Below are positions 56,702 through 64,000 of a stretch of DNA of 64,000 nucleotides, piece after piece (within the stretch, counting starts at the first letter, position 1; the number at the start of each line of letters is the position of its first letter). This stretch comes from Balneolaceae bacterium (GTDB lineage: Bacteria; Bacteroidota; Rhodothermia; Balneolales; Balneolaceae). The stretch covers positions 611,709 through 675,708 of the forward strand of contig JAXHMM010000005.1 in NCBI GenBank assembly GCA_034521445.1, read 5' to 3'. The notes under the pieces are model-generated. The model was not told where the DNA came from and ran no database searches. It saw only the letters and a program-made list of their open reading frames with translations. A program made the position numbers and the translations under genes.

Positions 56702-57412
56702 CTAGGCCCCGCTCTCCATCTCTTTTTTCCAGCGGAAGTGGTCGATAAGGCGCATCATGTCGGGGGGTACTTTGGCCTCGAAACGCACCTCGCGTCCACC
56801 GCGCGGATGTTCGAAAGCCAGGCGCCAGGCATGAAGGGCCTGCCGGTTGATCAGGGGTTCCTCCTCTTCCTCCGGGGCGTAATGCTGGTCGCCCACCAGC
56901 TGGTGACCCGCCTCGTTAAACTGCACGCGGATCTGGTTTTTGAGTCCCGTGTCGAGCTTCACCTCCACGAGGGTGGTTTTGTGCAGGTACTCGCGGACGG
57001 ACCAGCTCAGGCGGGCGGGGGTGGCGTCCTCCTCCTCCGGATCCACCACCACATTGCGGAAACCCTCGCTAATCAGCTTCAGATGGTGAAAAAGCTCGCC
57101 CTCTTCCGGCTCCACACGCCCCCTGACCAGGGCCAGGTAGCGGCGGTCGGGTTCGTGGTTCTTGAACTGTTCGAAGAGGTGGTCGTAGGACTTCTTGTTC
57201 TTGGCGAAGACCATCAATCCGCTGGTGTAGCGGTCAATGCGGTGCACCGAACCCACGCGCACTCCATGCTTGCCCAGGTGACGGGCCACCAGGTCGAAGA
57301 GGTTCTTGGCCTTGCTGTTGGGAATGGGAACGGCCAGCAGGCCCGCGGGCTTGTCGACCACGAACAGGTCGCGGTCTTCGTGCACAATATAGAAATCGCG
57401 CTTTCCAGCCAC
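56702..57412 (-). CDS. RluA-family pseudouridine synthase
   Basis: 236 residues. It converts uridine to pseudouridine in rRNA or tRNA. The catalytic aspartate D60 lies in SVHRIDRYTSGLMVFAK. Other family blocks: FVVDKPAGLLAVPIPNSKAK, YLALVRGRVEPEEGE and VEVKLDTGLKNQIRVQFNEA. It lacks an S4 domain. The exact target base cannot be told from sequence. Confidence 0.9.
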   Translation of the reverse strand: MAGKRDFYIVHEDRDLFVVDKPAGLLAVPIPNSKAKNLFDLVARHLGKHGVRVGSVHRIDRYTSGLMVFAKNKKSYDHLFEQFKNHEPDRRYLALVRGRVEPEEGELFHHLKLISEGFRNVVVDPEEEDATPARLSWSVREYLHKTTLVEVKLDTGLKNQIRVQFNEAGHQLVGDQHYAPEEEEEPLINRQALHAWRLAFEHPRGGREVRFEAKVPPDMMRLIDHFRWKKEMESGA

Positions 57413-57441
57413 GTCTTCAGATTCCGCTCTTTACGCCGGCG

Positions 57442-57792
57442 TCAGGATTCCACGCCATGGACCTCTTTGAGGATTCCCTGGGCGTCGGCATCGTTGTCCT
57501 GCATGACCCGGTGCTGCAGGTTGGTCACAATTTCCTCCCGTGCCTTCTCGAAGGCCTCCTCCCGGGCCTCCTCGCGCGTTCCGGTGCGGATCAGGTCGTA
57601 GATGTCGTCCGCCCGCACGATGCTGTAGAGATCGTCGTCGTTGAATGCGTGGGAGCGCTTCTCCTCGTACAACTTGAAGAGCGCGGGGAACTGTTCGCTG
57701 TCATCGGCGCGGTCGATAATGTCGACGTCAGAGGGACCCTCGGCGCTGAGGGGGGTCTTGCAGAGATAGAAAAATTTTTGCTTGTAAATCAT
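57442..57792 (-). CDS. Hypothetical acidic protein
   Basis: 116 residues, uninterrupted, between the pseudouridine synthase and MATE genes on the same strand. Acidic and helical (EEKRSHAFNDDDLYSIVRAD, EEAREEAFEKAREEIVTNLQ). No signal peptide, membrane segment or known motif. Codon use resembles the neighbours, so it is probably a real gene. Function unknown. Confidence 0.6.
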   Translation of the reverse strand: MIYKQKFFYLCKTPLSAEGPSDVDIIDRADDSEQFPALFKLYEEKRSHAFNDDDLYSIVRADDIYDLIRTGTREEAREEAFEKAREEIVTNLQHRVMQDNDADAQGILKEVHGVES

Positions 57793-57885
57793 AATGCCTG
57801 GAAATGGTGTTACCGTTTGGGGGCGGCCGACCTCGCGGCGAAACCCTGCTCGAATATAACCAACTATTCCCGATTTTCGAACGGC

Positions 57886-59193
57886 TCAGGAGGAGCCCAT
57901 CACGCCCGGGATGTGCCGGCGCGCATACCAGGTGAGGGTGGCGCCGCGCCCCACCATGAAGACCACCATGGCCAGCCAGATAGCGTGGTGGCCCAGCCAG
58001 CCCAGCGAGGCGTAGAAGGCCGGCAGAAAAAGCAGGAGGGTGGCCAGGAGCATGGAGTCGCGCATGGGTCCCGTAGCGGTGGCTCCTATAAAAATGCCGT
58101 CCCAGATATAGCAGAAGGAGCTGACCGTGGGACCCACAATAGTCCACCCGTAAACGGCCAGGGCGGCCGCGATCACAGGCTCCTGGTCGGTGAACAGGGA
58201 GAGAATGGGGCGGTCAAGCAGCCCGTAGACCGCCGACGCAGTCACCCCCATGCCGATGCCCCAGAGGAAACACCAGCGCACCGCCTTCACGAGTTTGTCG
58301 CGCTCCCCGGAGCCCGTGTATCGTCCCACCAGGCTTTCGGCGGCAAAGGCGAAGCCGTCGATGCCGTAGGCAACGATCATCCACATCTGCAACAGGATGG
58401 AGTTGGCGGCCAGGACGGTGTCGCCGAAACCGGCCGATTTCGCGGTAAAGAAGGTGAAGGTAAAGATCAGGCAGAGGGTGCGGATAAAGATGTCCCTGTT
58501 GACGGAGAAGAAACGCACCAGGGCTTTCAGCTCCCAGAGCCTGTCGTGTGCGTAGGAAGCCAGCCATTCCCGGTATTTCCAGGCAAGCAGCCCCACCGCC
58601 AGCACAAGGCCGAAGTAGCGGGCGATGAGGGTGCCGAGGGCCACCCCGTCGACGTGCATGCCCATGCCATAGACAAAAAGCACATCCAGTACGATATTCA
58701 GCGCGTTTAGGACGATGGTGACGATCATGGGGTAGCGAGCGTTCTGCATTCCGAGGAACCACCCGTTGATCGCATAGAGGCTGAGGGTGGCGGGAGCTGA
58801 CCAGATTCGGATGCTGAAGTAGATCCGCGTGTAGCGCTGAACCTCGGAGGAGGCATCGATAAAGTAGAGGCCCAGCTCCAGGATCCAGACTTGCAGGAGC
58901 AGGATGATCAGACTGAGGACGCCCGCCACGGCCAGGGCGCGGGCCAGGGTGAGCACGCTTTCGGTGCGGTCGTCCTGGCCAAAGGCCTGGGCGGTGATGC
59001 CGGTGGTTCCCATCCGCAGGAAACCAAAACCCCAGAAGATGAAATTGAAAATCATCCCTCCCACCGCAATGGCCCCCAGGTACCATACATTCTCCAGGTG
59101 CCCCACCAGCGCCGTGTCCACCGCACCGAGCAGGGGTACCGACAGATTGCTGATGATGTTCGGCAGGGCGAGCCGTAGGACGTTTCGGTTCAC
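57886..59193 (-). CDS. MATE-family efflux transporter (DinF-like)
   Basis: 435 residues with 12 membrane helices. The start MNRNVLRLALPNIISNLSVP and the block DTALVGHLENVWYLGAIAVG are typical of the DinF branch, as is the repeated motif in the second half (GFGDTVLAANSILLQMWMIV, IDGFAFAAESLVGRYTGSG). It exports cationic or toxic compounds using a sodium or proton gradient. The substrate is unknown. Confidence 0.92.
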   Translation of the reverse strand: MNRNVLRLALPNIISNLSVPLLGAVDTALVGHLENVWYLGAIAVGGMIFNFIFWGFGFLRMGTTGITAQAFGQDDRTESVLTLARALAVAGVLSLIILLLQVWILELGLYFIDASSEVQRYTRIYFSIRIWSAPATLSLYAINGWFLGMQNARYPMIVTIVLNALNIVLDVLFVYGMGMHVDGVALGTLIARYFGLVLAVGLLAWKYREWLASYAHDRLWELKALVRFFSVNRDIFIRTLCLIFTFTFFTAKSAGFGDTVLAANSILLQMWMIVAYGIDGFAFAAESLVGRYTGSGERDKLVKAVRWCFLWGIGMGVTASAVYGLLDRPILSLFTDQEPVIAAALAVYGWTIVGPTVSSFCYIWDGIFIGATATGPMRDSMLLATLLLFLPAFYASLGWLGHHAIWLAMVVFMVGRGATLTWYARRHIPGVMGSS

Positions 59194-59211
59194 GTGGGAA
59201 AGGTGTGGGGA

Positions 59212-59700
59212 TCAGCGCTGGTTCGGGTTGGCGTCCTGACGCCGGTCGCGGAATCGCGTAATCCGGCGCTCGACCAGCCCCAGGCCTAATAAAATAAGAA
59301 TCACCAGCAGGGTCAAAACGGCCGCCATCTCAATCTGCTCAAGGGCCACGGTGATGCCGATGGCCGCGGCGAAGAGAATGGAGGCAGCCGTGGTAAGTCC
59401 CTCTACGCTCTCCTCGCGGTTGCGGAAAATGATGGTGCCGGCTCCCAGGAAGCTGATACCGGTAATGATGGCCTCCATAATGCGTATGGGATCGGCCATG
59501 ACGGCGTCCACCATCGGACTGCCGCTGTACTGGCGGATCATGAAATCCCCCAGTATGACCAGCAGTGTGGAGGCCCCCGCCACCAGCATGTGGGTTCGAA
59601 GGCCTGCAGGTTTATCGGCGAACTCCCGCTCCAGTCCAATAAGTCCGCCTAGCAGAATGGAACAGGCCACCAGCAGAATTTTTGAGATGTGAATGTCCAT
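59212..59700 (-). CDS. MgtC/SapB-family membrane protein
   Basis: 162 residues. Four to five membrane helices with the family blocks LLGGLIGLEREFADKPAGLR, THMLVAGASTLLVI, PIRIMEAIITGISFLGAGTI and TTAASILFAAAIGITVALEQ. The C-terminal ACT-like domain of Salmonella MgtC is absent, as in the SapB type. Function is unclear; relatives affect growth at low magnesium. A structured region lies in its 5' leader (59775-59822). Confidence 0.9.
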   Translation of the reverse strand: MDIHISKILLVACSILLGGLIGLEREFADKPAGLRTHMLVAGASTLLVILGDFMIRQYSGSPMVDAVMADPIRIMEAIITGISFLGAGTIIFRNREESVEGLTTAASILFAAAIGITVALEQIEMAAVLTLLVILILLGLGLVERRITRFRDRRQDANPNQR

Positions 59701-59774
59701 GGTCTTTCCTTTGATTTGTTTGAAGATAAACGGGTCACATATCGCGTGACCAACGAAGATAAAGCATTTAGAGC

Positions 59775-59822
59775 CCCTTCGAGAGAAGGTGTTCCTTCAC
59801 CAACCGGATTCGCTTCGAAGGG
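59775..59822. promoter_or_regulatory. Nested stem-loop upstream of the mgtC-like gene
   Basis: An outer stem CCCTTCGA / TCGAAGGG encloses an inner hairpin GAAGG-TGTT-CCTTC. It lies 75-122 bases upstream of the MgtC-like start and also before the divergent pseudopilin-like gene. It could be a leader RNA element or a protein-binding region. Confidence 0.4.
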
Positions 59823-59947
59823 AGCAGATATTAAAGTTTGTTTGCCAGAGCGCCATTTCCGGGCGATAGTTGCATATCAATACTTCGCCAACTATTTTCA
59901 AGTCCGTTTTTCCGCTGAACATTATCTAAATAGTTAATACGCACAAG

Positions 59948-60424
59948 ATGAATGTCGATAAAAGAAATCAAATCCTAAGTATTGTCCTGGCCGTCGTGAT
60001 CGTGGGATTGGGCTACTATTTATACCGATCCATCAACGACCCGTACCAGGAGGTCCTTGAGCAAGAGCAGATGACCGAACAGGTACGGCACCGCATGAGC
60101 CTGGTTCGCGACGCCCTCCGCGAGTACGAACAGTCGGTGGGCAACTTCCCGCCCACCGAAGGGGGACTTGACACCCTCGTGCAGTGGGTCATGACCGATT
60201 CGCTCATCTCCCGCCAGGCCGACTCTCTTTTCGCCTTCATGCCGCCAAGCAGCTACAGCCCCGATTCGCTGATCATCTCCCCGCGTCCCCCGCACAATCG
60301 TTTCGAGTACACGCTGAACGACACCCTGCGGCCGCAGATTTACCTGCTGGAAGATCCCGATTCGGAAGATAATATCGGCGACCTGACCAACACCACCGAA
60401 CTCAACGCAGCCAGCTGGGAATAA
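59948..60424 (+). CDS. GspG/pseudopilin-like membrane-anchored protein
   Basis: 158 residues. One N-terminal membrane segment (about 9-27), then a helix and the block LREYEQSVGNFPPTEGGLDT, like the YPTTEQGL region of type II secretion major pseudopilins. It lacks a prepilin peptidase site (no GFTLIE), so it is not a true pseudopilin precursor. The remainder is acidic and unstructured-looking. It precedes DUF3822 by 8 bases. Function unknown. Confidence 0.65.
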   Translation: MNVDKRNQILSIVLAVVIVGLGYYLYRSINDPYQEVLEQEQMTEQVRHRMSLVRDALREYEQSVGNFPPTEGGLDTLVQWVMTDSLISRQADSLFAFMPPSSYSPDSLIISPRPPHNRFEYTLNDTLRPQIYLLEDPDSEDNIGDLTNTTELNAASWE

Positions 60425-60432
60425 GAGGTGGT

Positions 60433-61293
60433 ATGGCGGACACACATCCCGGGCTGGGTCTTTGTTTCTTCGGCAATCAGCTTTTTTATGCCGTCAACAC
60501 CCCCGGGAGCAGCAATCGACTCTCCCGTATCGGATGCGTGGACTTCAACTTTAACGTTCCCGAGGCCCTGCTGACGGGCCGCGAGGATCACTTTCCCGGC
60601 ATCCAGCAGGCAGTGGAGAAGCTCAAGGAGCGCTTCGGTATCCGCCATATTCGCATACTCTCCTTTCCCACCGGCGAATGCTGGTCCATCTTTCCCAAGG
60701 TGGTCTACGACGAAGCGGACGAGCGTGAGGCGCACCTGAAGATCCTCATGAGCGGCACCGACCGCCAAAGGATCCAGCCCACCTGGTACAACCTGAGCAA
60801 CCCCGACTACAAACTGCTCATGCTGCGCGACACCGGCGCCCTCGGAGGACTCCCAAAAATCGCCCCCAGCGCCTCTACGGTCGACCTGGTAAGCGAATTT
60901 GAAATCGGCCAGCGATGGATCAGCCACGCCGATCCCGGCGGCTCCTTCATGACCGTTTGCTGCTTCGGGGAGTGCATTTCCGTGAGCTCTTTCATCCTGG
61001 GAAAACTTCGGGGAACCACCTTTATCGAATTCGACGAAGTTGACGACCTTCCCTACCTCTGGCTGCACCACGCCTCCGAACAGAAATGGATGCAGGGTCT
61101 TCACGACCACGTCTACGTCTACGGGCAGCAAGCCCACCGCTTCATCGACGTGTTGCGTCCCTTCTGGGACGACGCCGGCTCCGTGCAGAAGATGAACTCC
61201 CTGGAGGCCATTCGCATCGAGGCCGACGAGCGCACCTACGGCTTTGACCTGGAAATGGCTTTCCCCGCCATCCTTCTTTCGCTTCAAGTCTAA
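60433..61293 (+). CDS. DUF3822 family protein
   Basis: 286 residues. Matches the DUF3822 family of Bacteroidota-like bacteria: an N-terminal LCFFGNQLFYAVNTPGSSNR part, FPTGECWSIFPKVVYDEADE, and a second half resembling the actin-like or pilus-assembly (PilM-type) fold (GGSFMTVCCFGECISVSSFI, LRGTTFIEFDEVDDLPYLWL). It commonly lies directly upstream of rsmD and coaD, as here. Function unknown. Confidence 0.85.
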   Translation: MADTHPGLGLCFFGNQLFYAVNTPGSSNRLSRIGCVDFNFNVPEALLTGREDHFPGIQQAVEKLKERFGIRHIRILSFPTGECWSIFPKVVYDEADEREAHLKILMSGTDRQRIQPTWYNLSNPDYKLLMLRDTGALGGLPKIAPSASTVDLVSEFEIGQRWISHADPGGSFMTVCCFGECISVSSFILGKLRGTTFIEFDEVDDLPYLWLHHASEQKWMQGLHDHVYVYGQQAHRFIDVLRPFWDDAGSVQKMNSLEAIRIEADERTYGFDLEMAFPAILLSLQV

Positions 61294-61334
61294 TTAAAGT
61301 CGGAAAGTCTAATAAGTCTAGAAGTCAGAAAGTC
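61286..61334. repeat. Six short AAGTC repeats in the DUF3822-rsmD gap
   Basis: AAGTC occurs at 61286, 61297, 61305, 61314, 61322 and 61330, spaced 8-11 bases apart, within otherwise low-complexity sequence. The first copy overlaps the DUF3822 end. Short tandem repeats of this kind are seen between genes in some Bacteroidota-like genomes. Confidence 0.6.
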
Positions 61335-61401
61335 GGGAGGCGGAAGGGGGTCTGTTTTTTTCTTATTATTTACCTCACGCCAACGAAGTTGACTCTCTGC
61401 C

Positions 61402-61947
61402 ATGCGCATTATCACCGGTACCCTGAAAGGCCGGCAAATCCGCATTCCCAAAACCCTGGACGTGCGGCCAACCACCGACCGCGTCAAGGAGGGCATGTTC
61501 TCCGTCATCGATGCGCGCAAGTTTCTGGCGGGGGCACGGGTGACCGATCTCTTTGCAGGTTCCGGGGGTCTGGGATTCGAGGCCCTCTCGCGGGGCGCGG
61601 AGCATGTGCTCTTCGTGGAGCAGGACGCCCGCAACACCTCCCACATCGAAGAACTCGCAGAGGAGTTCGGCGTAGCCGATCGCTGCCGAACCGCCATCAC
61701 CCGGGTCGAAGACTTCCTGGAGGGCCCTACCCTGCCCGCCGACTTCGTATTATGCGACCCCCCCTACGAATATCCACACATGGAAGAGATGGTGGACCGC
61801 ATCCTGGAAGTGGGATGGCTGCATCCTGGCGGGTGGCTCGTCCTGGAGCACGACAGCCGGCACGACTTCCGCGAACATCCCCGCCTGCTGCAGCAGAAGG
61901 AGTATGGCCGCACCTACGTCTGTTTCTTCGAGGCGGCCGAAGCATAA
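61402..61947 (+). CDS. rsmD: 16S rRNA (guanine-966-N2)-methyltransferase
   Basis: 181 residues. SAM-dependent methylation of G966 in 16S rRNA. Family blocks: MRIITGTLKGRQIRIP, VRPTTDRVKEGMFSVI, VTDLFAGSGGLGFEALSRGA (SAM site) and FVLCDPPYEYPHMEEMV (DPPY catalytic motif). The gene lies 24 bases before coaD, a very common pairing. Confidence 0.95.
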   Translation: MRIITGTLKGRQIRIPKTLDVRPTTDRVKEGMFSVIDARKFLAGARVTDLFAGSGGLGFEALSRGAEHVLFVEQDARNTSHIEELAEEFGVADRCRTAITRVEDFLEGPTLPADFVLCDPPYEYPHMEEMVDRILEVGWLHPGGWLVLEHDSRHDFREHPRLLQQKEYGRTYVCFFEAAEA

Positions 61948-61971
61948 CCCAAAACCAACCGACACCCGCGC

Positions 61972-62469
61972 ATGGATACGCTCGCCCTCTACCCCGGTTC
62001 CTTCGATCCCATCACCTACGGACACCTCGACATCCTTGAGCGGGCCACCAAGCTGTTCGACCGTATCGTGGTAACCATTGCGGTGAATAACCGCAAGGAA
62101 GGGGTCTTCTCGGGCGACGAGCGCGAGGAGATGATCCGCCGTTGCCTGGAAAACTCGTCCTGGGCCGAACAGGTGGAGGTGCAGCAGTTTACCGGGCTGC
62201 TCGTCGACTTCGCCAAATCGCGCGACGCCACCACCCTGGTGCGGGGCGTGCGGCAGGTGTCGGATTTCGAATACGAGTTCCGCATGGCCCTCACAAACCG
62301 ACGGCTGGCCCCCGAAGTGGACACCGTATTCCTGATGCCCAATGAACAGCTTACCTTCATCTCCGCCTCCCTGGTCCGCGAAATAGCTTACTGGGACGGC
62401 GACCTGAGTTCCTTCGTGCCCGCACATGTGGCCCGCGCTCTTCGCGAGAAGTATCGGGATCTCCGGTAG
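61972..62469 (+). CDS. coaD: Phosphopantetheine adenylyltransferase
   Basis: 165 residues. The penultimate step of coenzyme A synthesis. The nucleotidyltransferase motif LYPGSFDPITYGHLDILERA (TxGH) and the C-terminal FISASLVREIAYWDGDLSSF (ISSxxxR-like) are both present. The length matches E. coli CoaD (159). Confidence 0.96.
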   Translation: MDTLALYPGSFDPITYGHLDILERATKLFDRIVVTIAVNNRKEGVFSGDEREEMIRRCLENSSWAEQVEVQQFTGLLVDFAKSRDATTLVRGVRQVSDFEYEFRMALTNRRLAPEVDTVFLMPNEQLTFISASLVREIAYWDGDLSSFVPAHVARALREKYRDLR

Positions 62470-62595
62470 CTGCGCCGCCAACCGGTCCCGTCCCCGCGGT
62501 TAATCCCCCTGCCGCCACACCCTGCAGGACTTAGATAAGAAAGTCTTTTTTTCTATTTTCCTTCTCGCAAACATCCGCACCGCAACCCCGCCGAA

Positions 62596-63792
62596 ATGAT
62601 CTCCACTCGCGCCCGCGCCGTCTCCCCTTCGGAGACTCTGCAGATTTCCGCCAAGGCCAAGGAACTCCAGCGGCAGGGTCGCTCGGTCATTTCGCTGAGT
62701 GCCGGCGAACCCGACTTCAAGACACCTGACCACATCTGCCGGGCCGCCATCGAGGCCATCGAGGCGGGCTTCCACGGCTACACCATGAATACGGGCACCC
62801 CCGGCCTGCGGGAGGCCATTTGCGACAAGCTGAAACGTGACAACGGGCTGGACTATGTCCCCTCCCAGGTGGTCTGCACAAACGGGGCCAAGCAGGCCCT
62901 CGGCTTCTCTCTCCTGGCACTCCTTGACGAGGGCGACGAGGTAATTATTCCCGCCCCCTACTGGGTTTCCTACCCTGAAATGGTCAGGATCGCGGGAGGA
63001 ACGCCGGTCACCGTGCGCACCGACTTTGGGAACAGCTACAGGATGCGCCCCTCCCAGCTGGAGAAGGCTCTCACCCCGCGCACCAAGGCGGTAATGCTCT
63101 GCTCACCCTCCAATCCCACCGGCACCTGCTACAGTCCGGCGGAGCTGGCGGAGCTGGCGGAGGTGCTCGAGAAGCGCCCAGGAATCTGCGTGATATCCGA
63201 CGAGATTTACGAATACATCCGATTCGATGGGCAGCACACCGGGATCCTGCAGGTCGCCCCCGGCCTCTATGGACGCACCGTGGTGATCAACGGATTCTCC
63301 AAAGGCTTCGCCATGACCGGCTGGAGGCTCGGCTGGCTGGCTGCCCCGCAGGAGATCGCCGACGCCGTGGCCCGCATTCAGAGCCAGGAGACCTCCGCCC
63401 CTTCATCCATCTCCCAGAAAGCCGGGGAGGCCGCCTACCGGGGCAATCTCTCCGCCGTACACACCATGCGAGACCACTTCCGCGACCGCAGGGACTACCT
63501 GTTCGAGGCGCTCTCTTCGATGGAAGGGCTGAAATGCTTCAAGCCGCAAGGCGCCTTCTACCTCTTTCCTGACATTTCGGCCTACCTGGGACGCCGCGCG
63601 CCCGATGGCACGGAAATTGCCGACAGTACTGCCCTGTGCATGTACCTCCTGGAGGCGCACGGGCTGGCCGCCGTGCCAGGCGACGCCTTCGGCGAACCGG
63701 CCGGCATGCGGTTGAGCTACGCCGCATCCATGGAGGAACTCAAAGAGGGGGTCAAACGGCTGAAGGAGGGTCTGTCCTCCCTGCAGCCCTGA
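62596..63792 (+). CDS. Class I pyridoxal-phosphate aminotransferase (aspartate/aromatic type)
   Basis: 398 residues. Transfers amino groups between amino acids and 2-oxo acids. The PLP lysine is K236 in NGFSKGFAMTGWRLGW. Other landmarks: SLSAGEPDFKTPDHICRAAI, TNGAKQALGFSLLALLDEGD, LCSPSNPTGTCYSPAELAEL, ISDEIYEYIRFDG and the arginine near the end in GMRLSYAASMEELKEG. It belongs to the Thermus-type aspartate/prephenate aminotransferase group. Upstream lie about 125 bases with an AT-rich promoter-like stretch. Confidence 0.94.
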   Translation: MISTRARAVSPSETLQISAKAKELQRQGRSVISLSAGEPDFKTPDHICRAAIEAIEAGFHGYTMNTGTPGLREAICDKLKRDNGLDYVPSQVVCTNGAKQALGFSLLALLDEGDEVIIPAPYWVSYPEMVRIAGGTPVTVRTDFGNSYRMRPSQLEKALTPRTKAVMLCSPSNPTGTCYSPAELAELAEVLEKRPGICVISDEIYEYIRFDGQHTGILQVAPGLYGRTVVINGFSKGFAMTGWRLGWLAAPQEIADAVARIQSQETSAPSSISQKAGEAAYRGNLSAVHTMRDHFRDRRDYLFEALSSMEGLKCFKPQGAFYLFPDISAYLGRRAPDGTEIADSTALCMYLLEAHGLAAVPGDAFGEPAGMRLSYAASMEELKEGVKRLKEGLSSLQP

Positions 63793-63820
63793 CGCCAGAA
63801 CCACCGAACATACCTATACC

Positions 63821-64000
63821 ATGCCTACATACGAATACAAGCGAGAAGACGGTACCCGATTCGAGATCCAGCAAAGCATCAACGACAATCCCCTGAAGAC
63901 CTGCCCCGATACCGGACAGAAGGTCACCCGCATTATTTCCGGCGGCGGGGGTGTGGTCTACAAGGGTGACGGCTGGTACGTGACCGACTACAAGAACAAG
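63821..64000 (+). CDS. FmdB-like zinc-ribbon protein (runs off window)
   Basis: The first 60 residues only: MPTYEYKREDGTRFEIQQSI, then LKTCPDTGQKVTRIISGGGG and YKGDGWYVTDYKNK. The MPTYEY start and the RIISGG-YKGxGWYxTDY pattern fit FmdB-type regulators. The first zinc CxxC is replaced by REDG, and only one cysteine is seen, so it may not bind zinc. It follows the aminotransferase by 28 bases. Confidence 0.8.
   Translation, partial: MPTYEYKREDGTRFEIQQSINDNPLKTCPDTGQKVTRIISGGGGVVYKGDGWYVTDYKNK

Noticed and set aside
1..64000. CRISPR array or prophage
   Set aside because: No regularly spaced repeat array, cas gene, or phage structural or packaging gene was found in either strand.

Overview
This 64 kb window comes from a GC-rich, Gram-negative bacterium of the FCB group. 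The best guess is a Balneolota/Rhodothermota-type heterotroph. The evidence is an Oar-like TonB-dependent receptor, a DUF5916 outer-membrane protein, a DUF3822 protein, a DUF349 repeat protein, a two-subunit methylmalonyl-CoA mutase and a clade II type nitrous oxide reductase cluster. No rRNA gene is present, so the placement rests on protein families recognised by eye.

The window has two halves of very different quality. From about 1 to 30.4 kb nearly every gene is cut by single-base indels, although conserved motifs remain in the neighbouring frames. From about 30.5 kb to the end the genes are almost all intact. At three diagnostic places, removing single inserted bases restores a conserved motif exactly: the NosZ CuA site, the LytS-type H-box and a small-peptide tail. 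I therefore read most left-half frameshifts as sequence or assembly errors and annotate full gene spans across them.

Left half: the start of a DUF5117-type metalloprotease (1-657); a tRNA-Arg(ACG) whose 3' end is repeated 2.6 kb downstream, bracketing an AT-rich insert with one multi-PAS histidine kinase (829-3489); a plus-strand island of four tandem small secreted cysteine peptides, a 6-bladed beta-propeller and a retropepsin-like protease with a PDZ domain (3876-7554); a DUF4440 lipoprotein; and a minus-strand denitrification/NO-stress cluster (19667 down to 8162): Rrf2 regulator, cytochrome c, nosZ, a membrane protein, nosL, nosD, nosF, nosY, hemN, ric and three membrane proteins. Two near-identical inverted-repeat operators flank the Rrf2 gene. 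Then come an amidohydrolase, a DUF5916 protein, a PHB-depolymerase-like esterase, a LytS/LytTR two-component pair coupled to a TPR/propeller protein, and another hydrolase.

Right half: an HTH regulator, a YCII protein, a cold-shock protein, an exported PLP enzyme with a membrane-anchored RidA, sufE, a triple-PAS protein, an acyl-CoA dehydrogenase, the mutA-mutB-meaB operon (propionate/methylmalonyl-CoA metabolism), a DUF4097 protein, cdaA (c-di-AMP synthesis), folP, ferredoxin, a nucleotide pyrophosphatase/phosphodiesterase, the TonB-dependent receptor, an arsenosugar-type radical SAM operon (AhpD-like, arsS and two associated transferases), a DUF349 protein, MscS, dps, a pseudouridine synthase, MATE and MgtC transporters, and a plus-strand run of housekeeping genes (pseudopilin-like, DUF3822, rsmD, coaD, aminotransferase, FmdB-like) that leaves the window.
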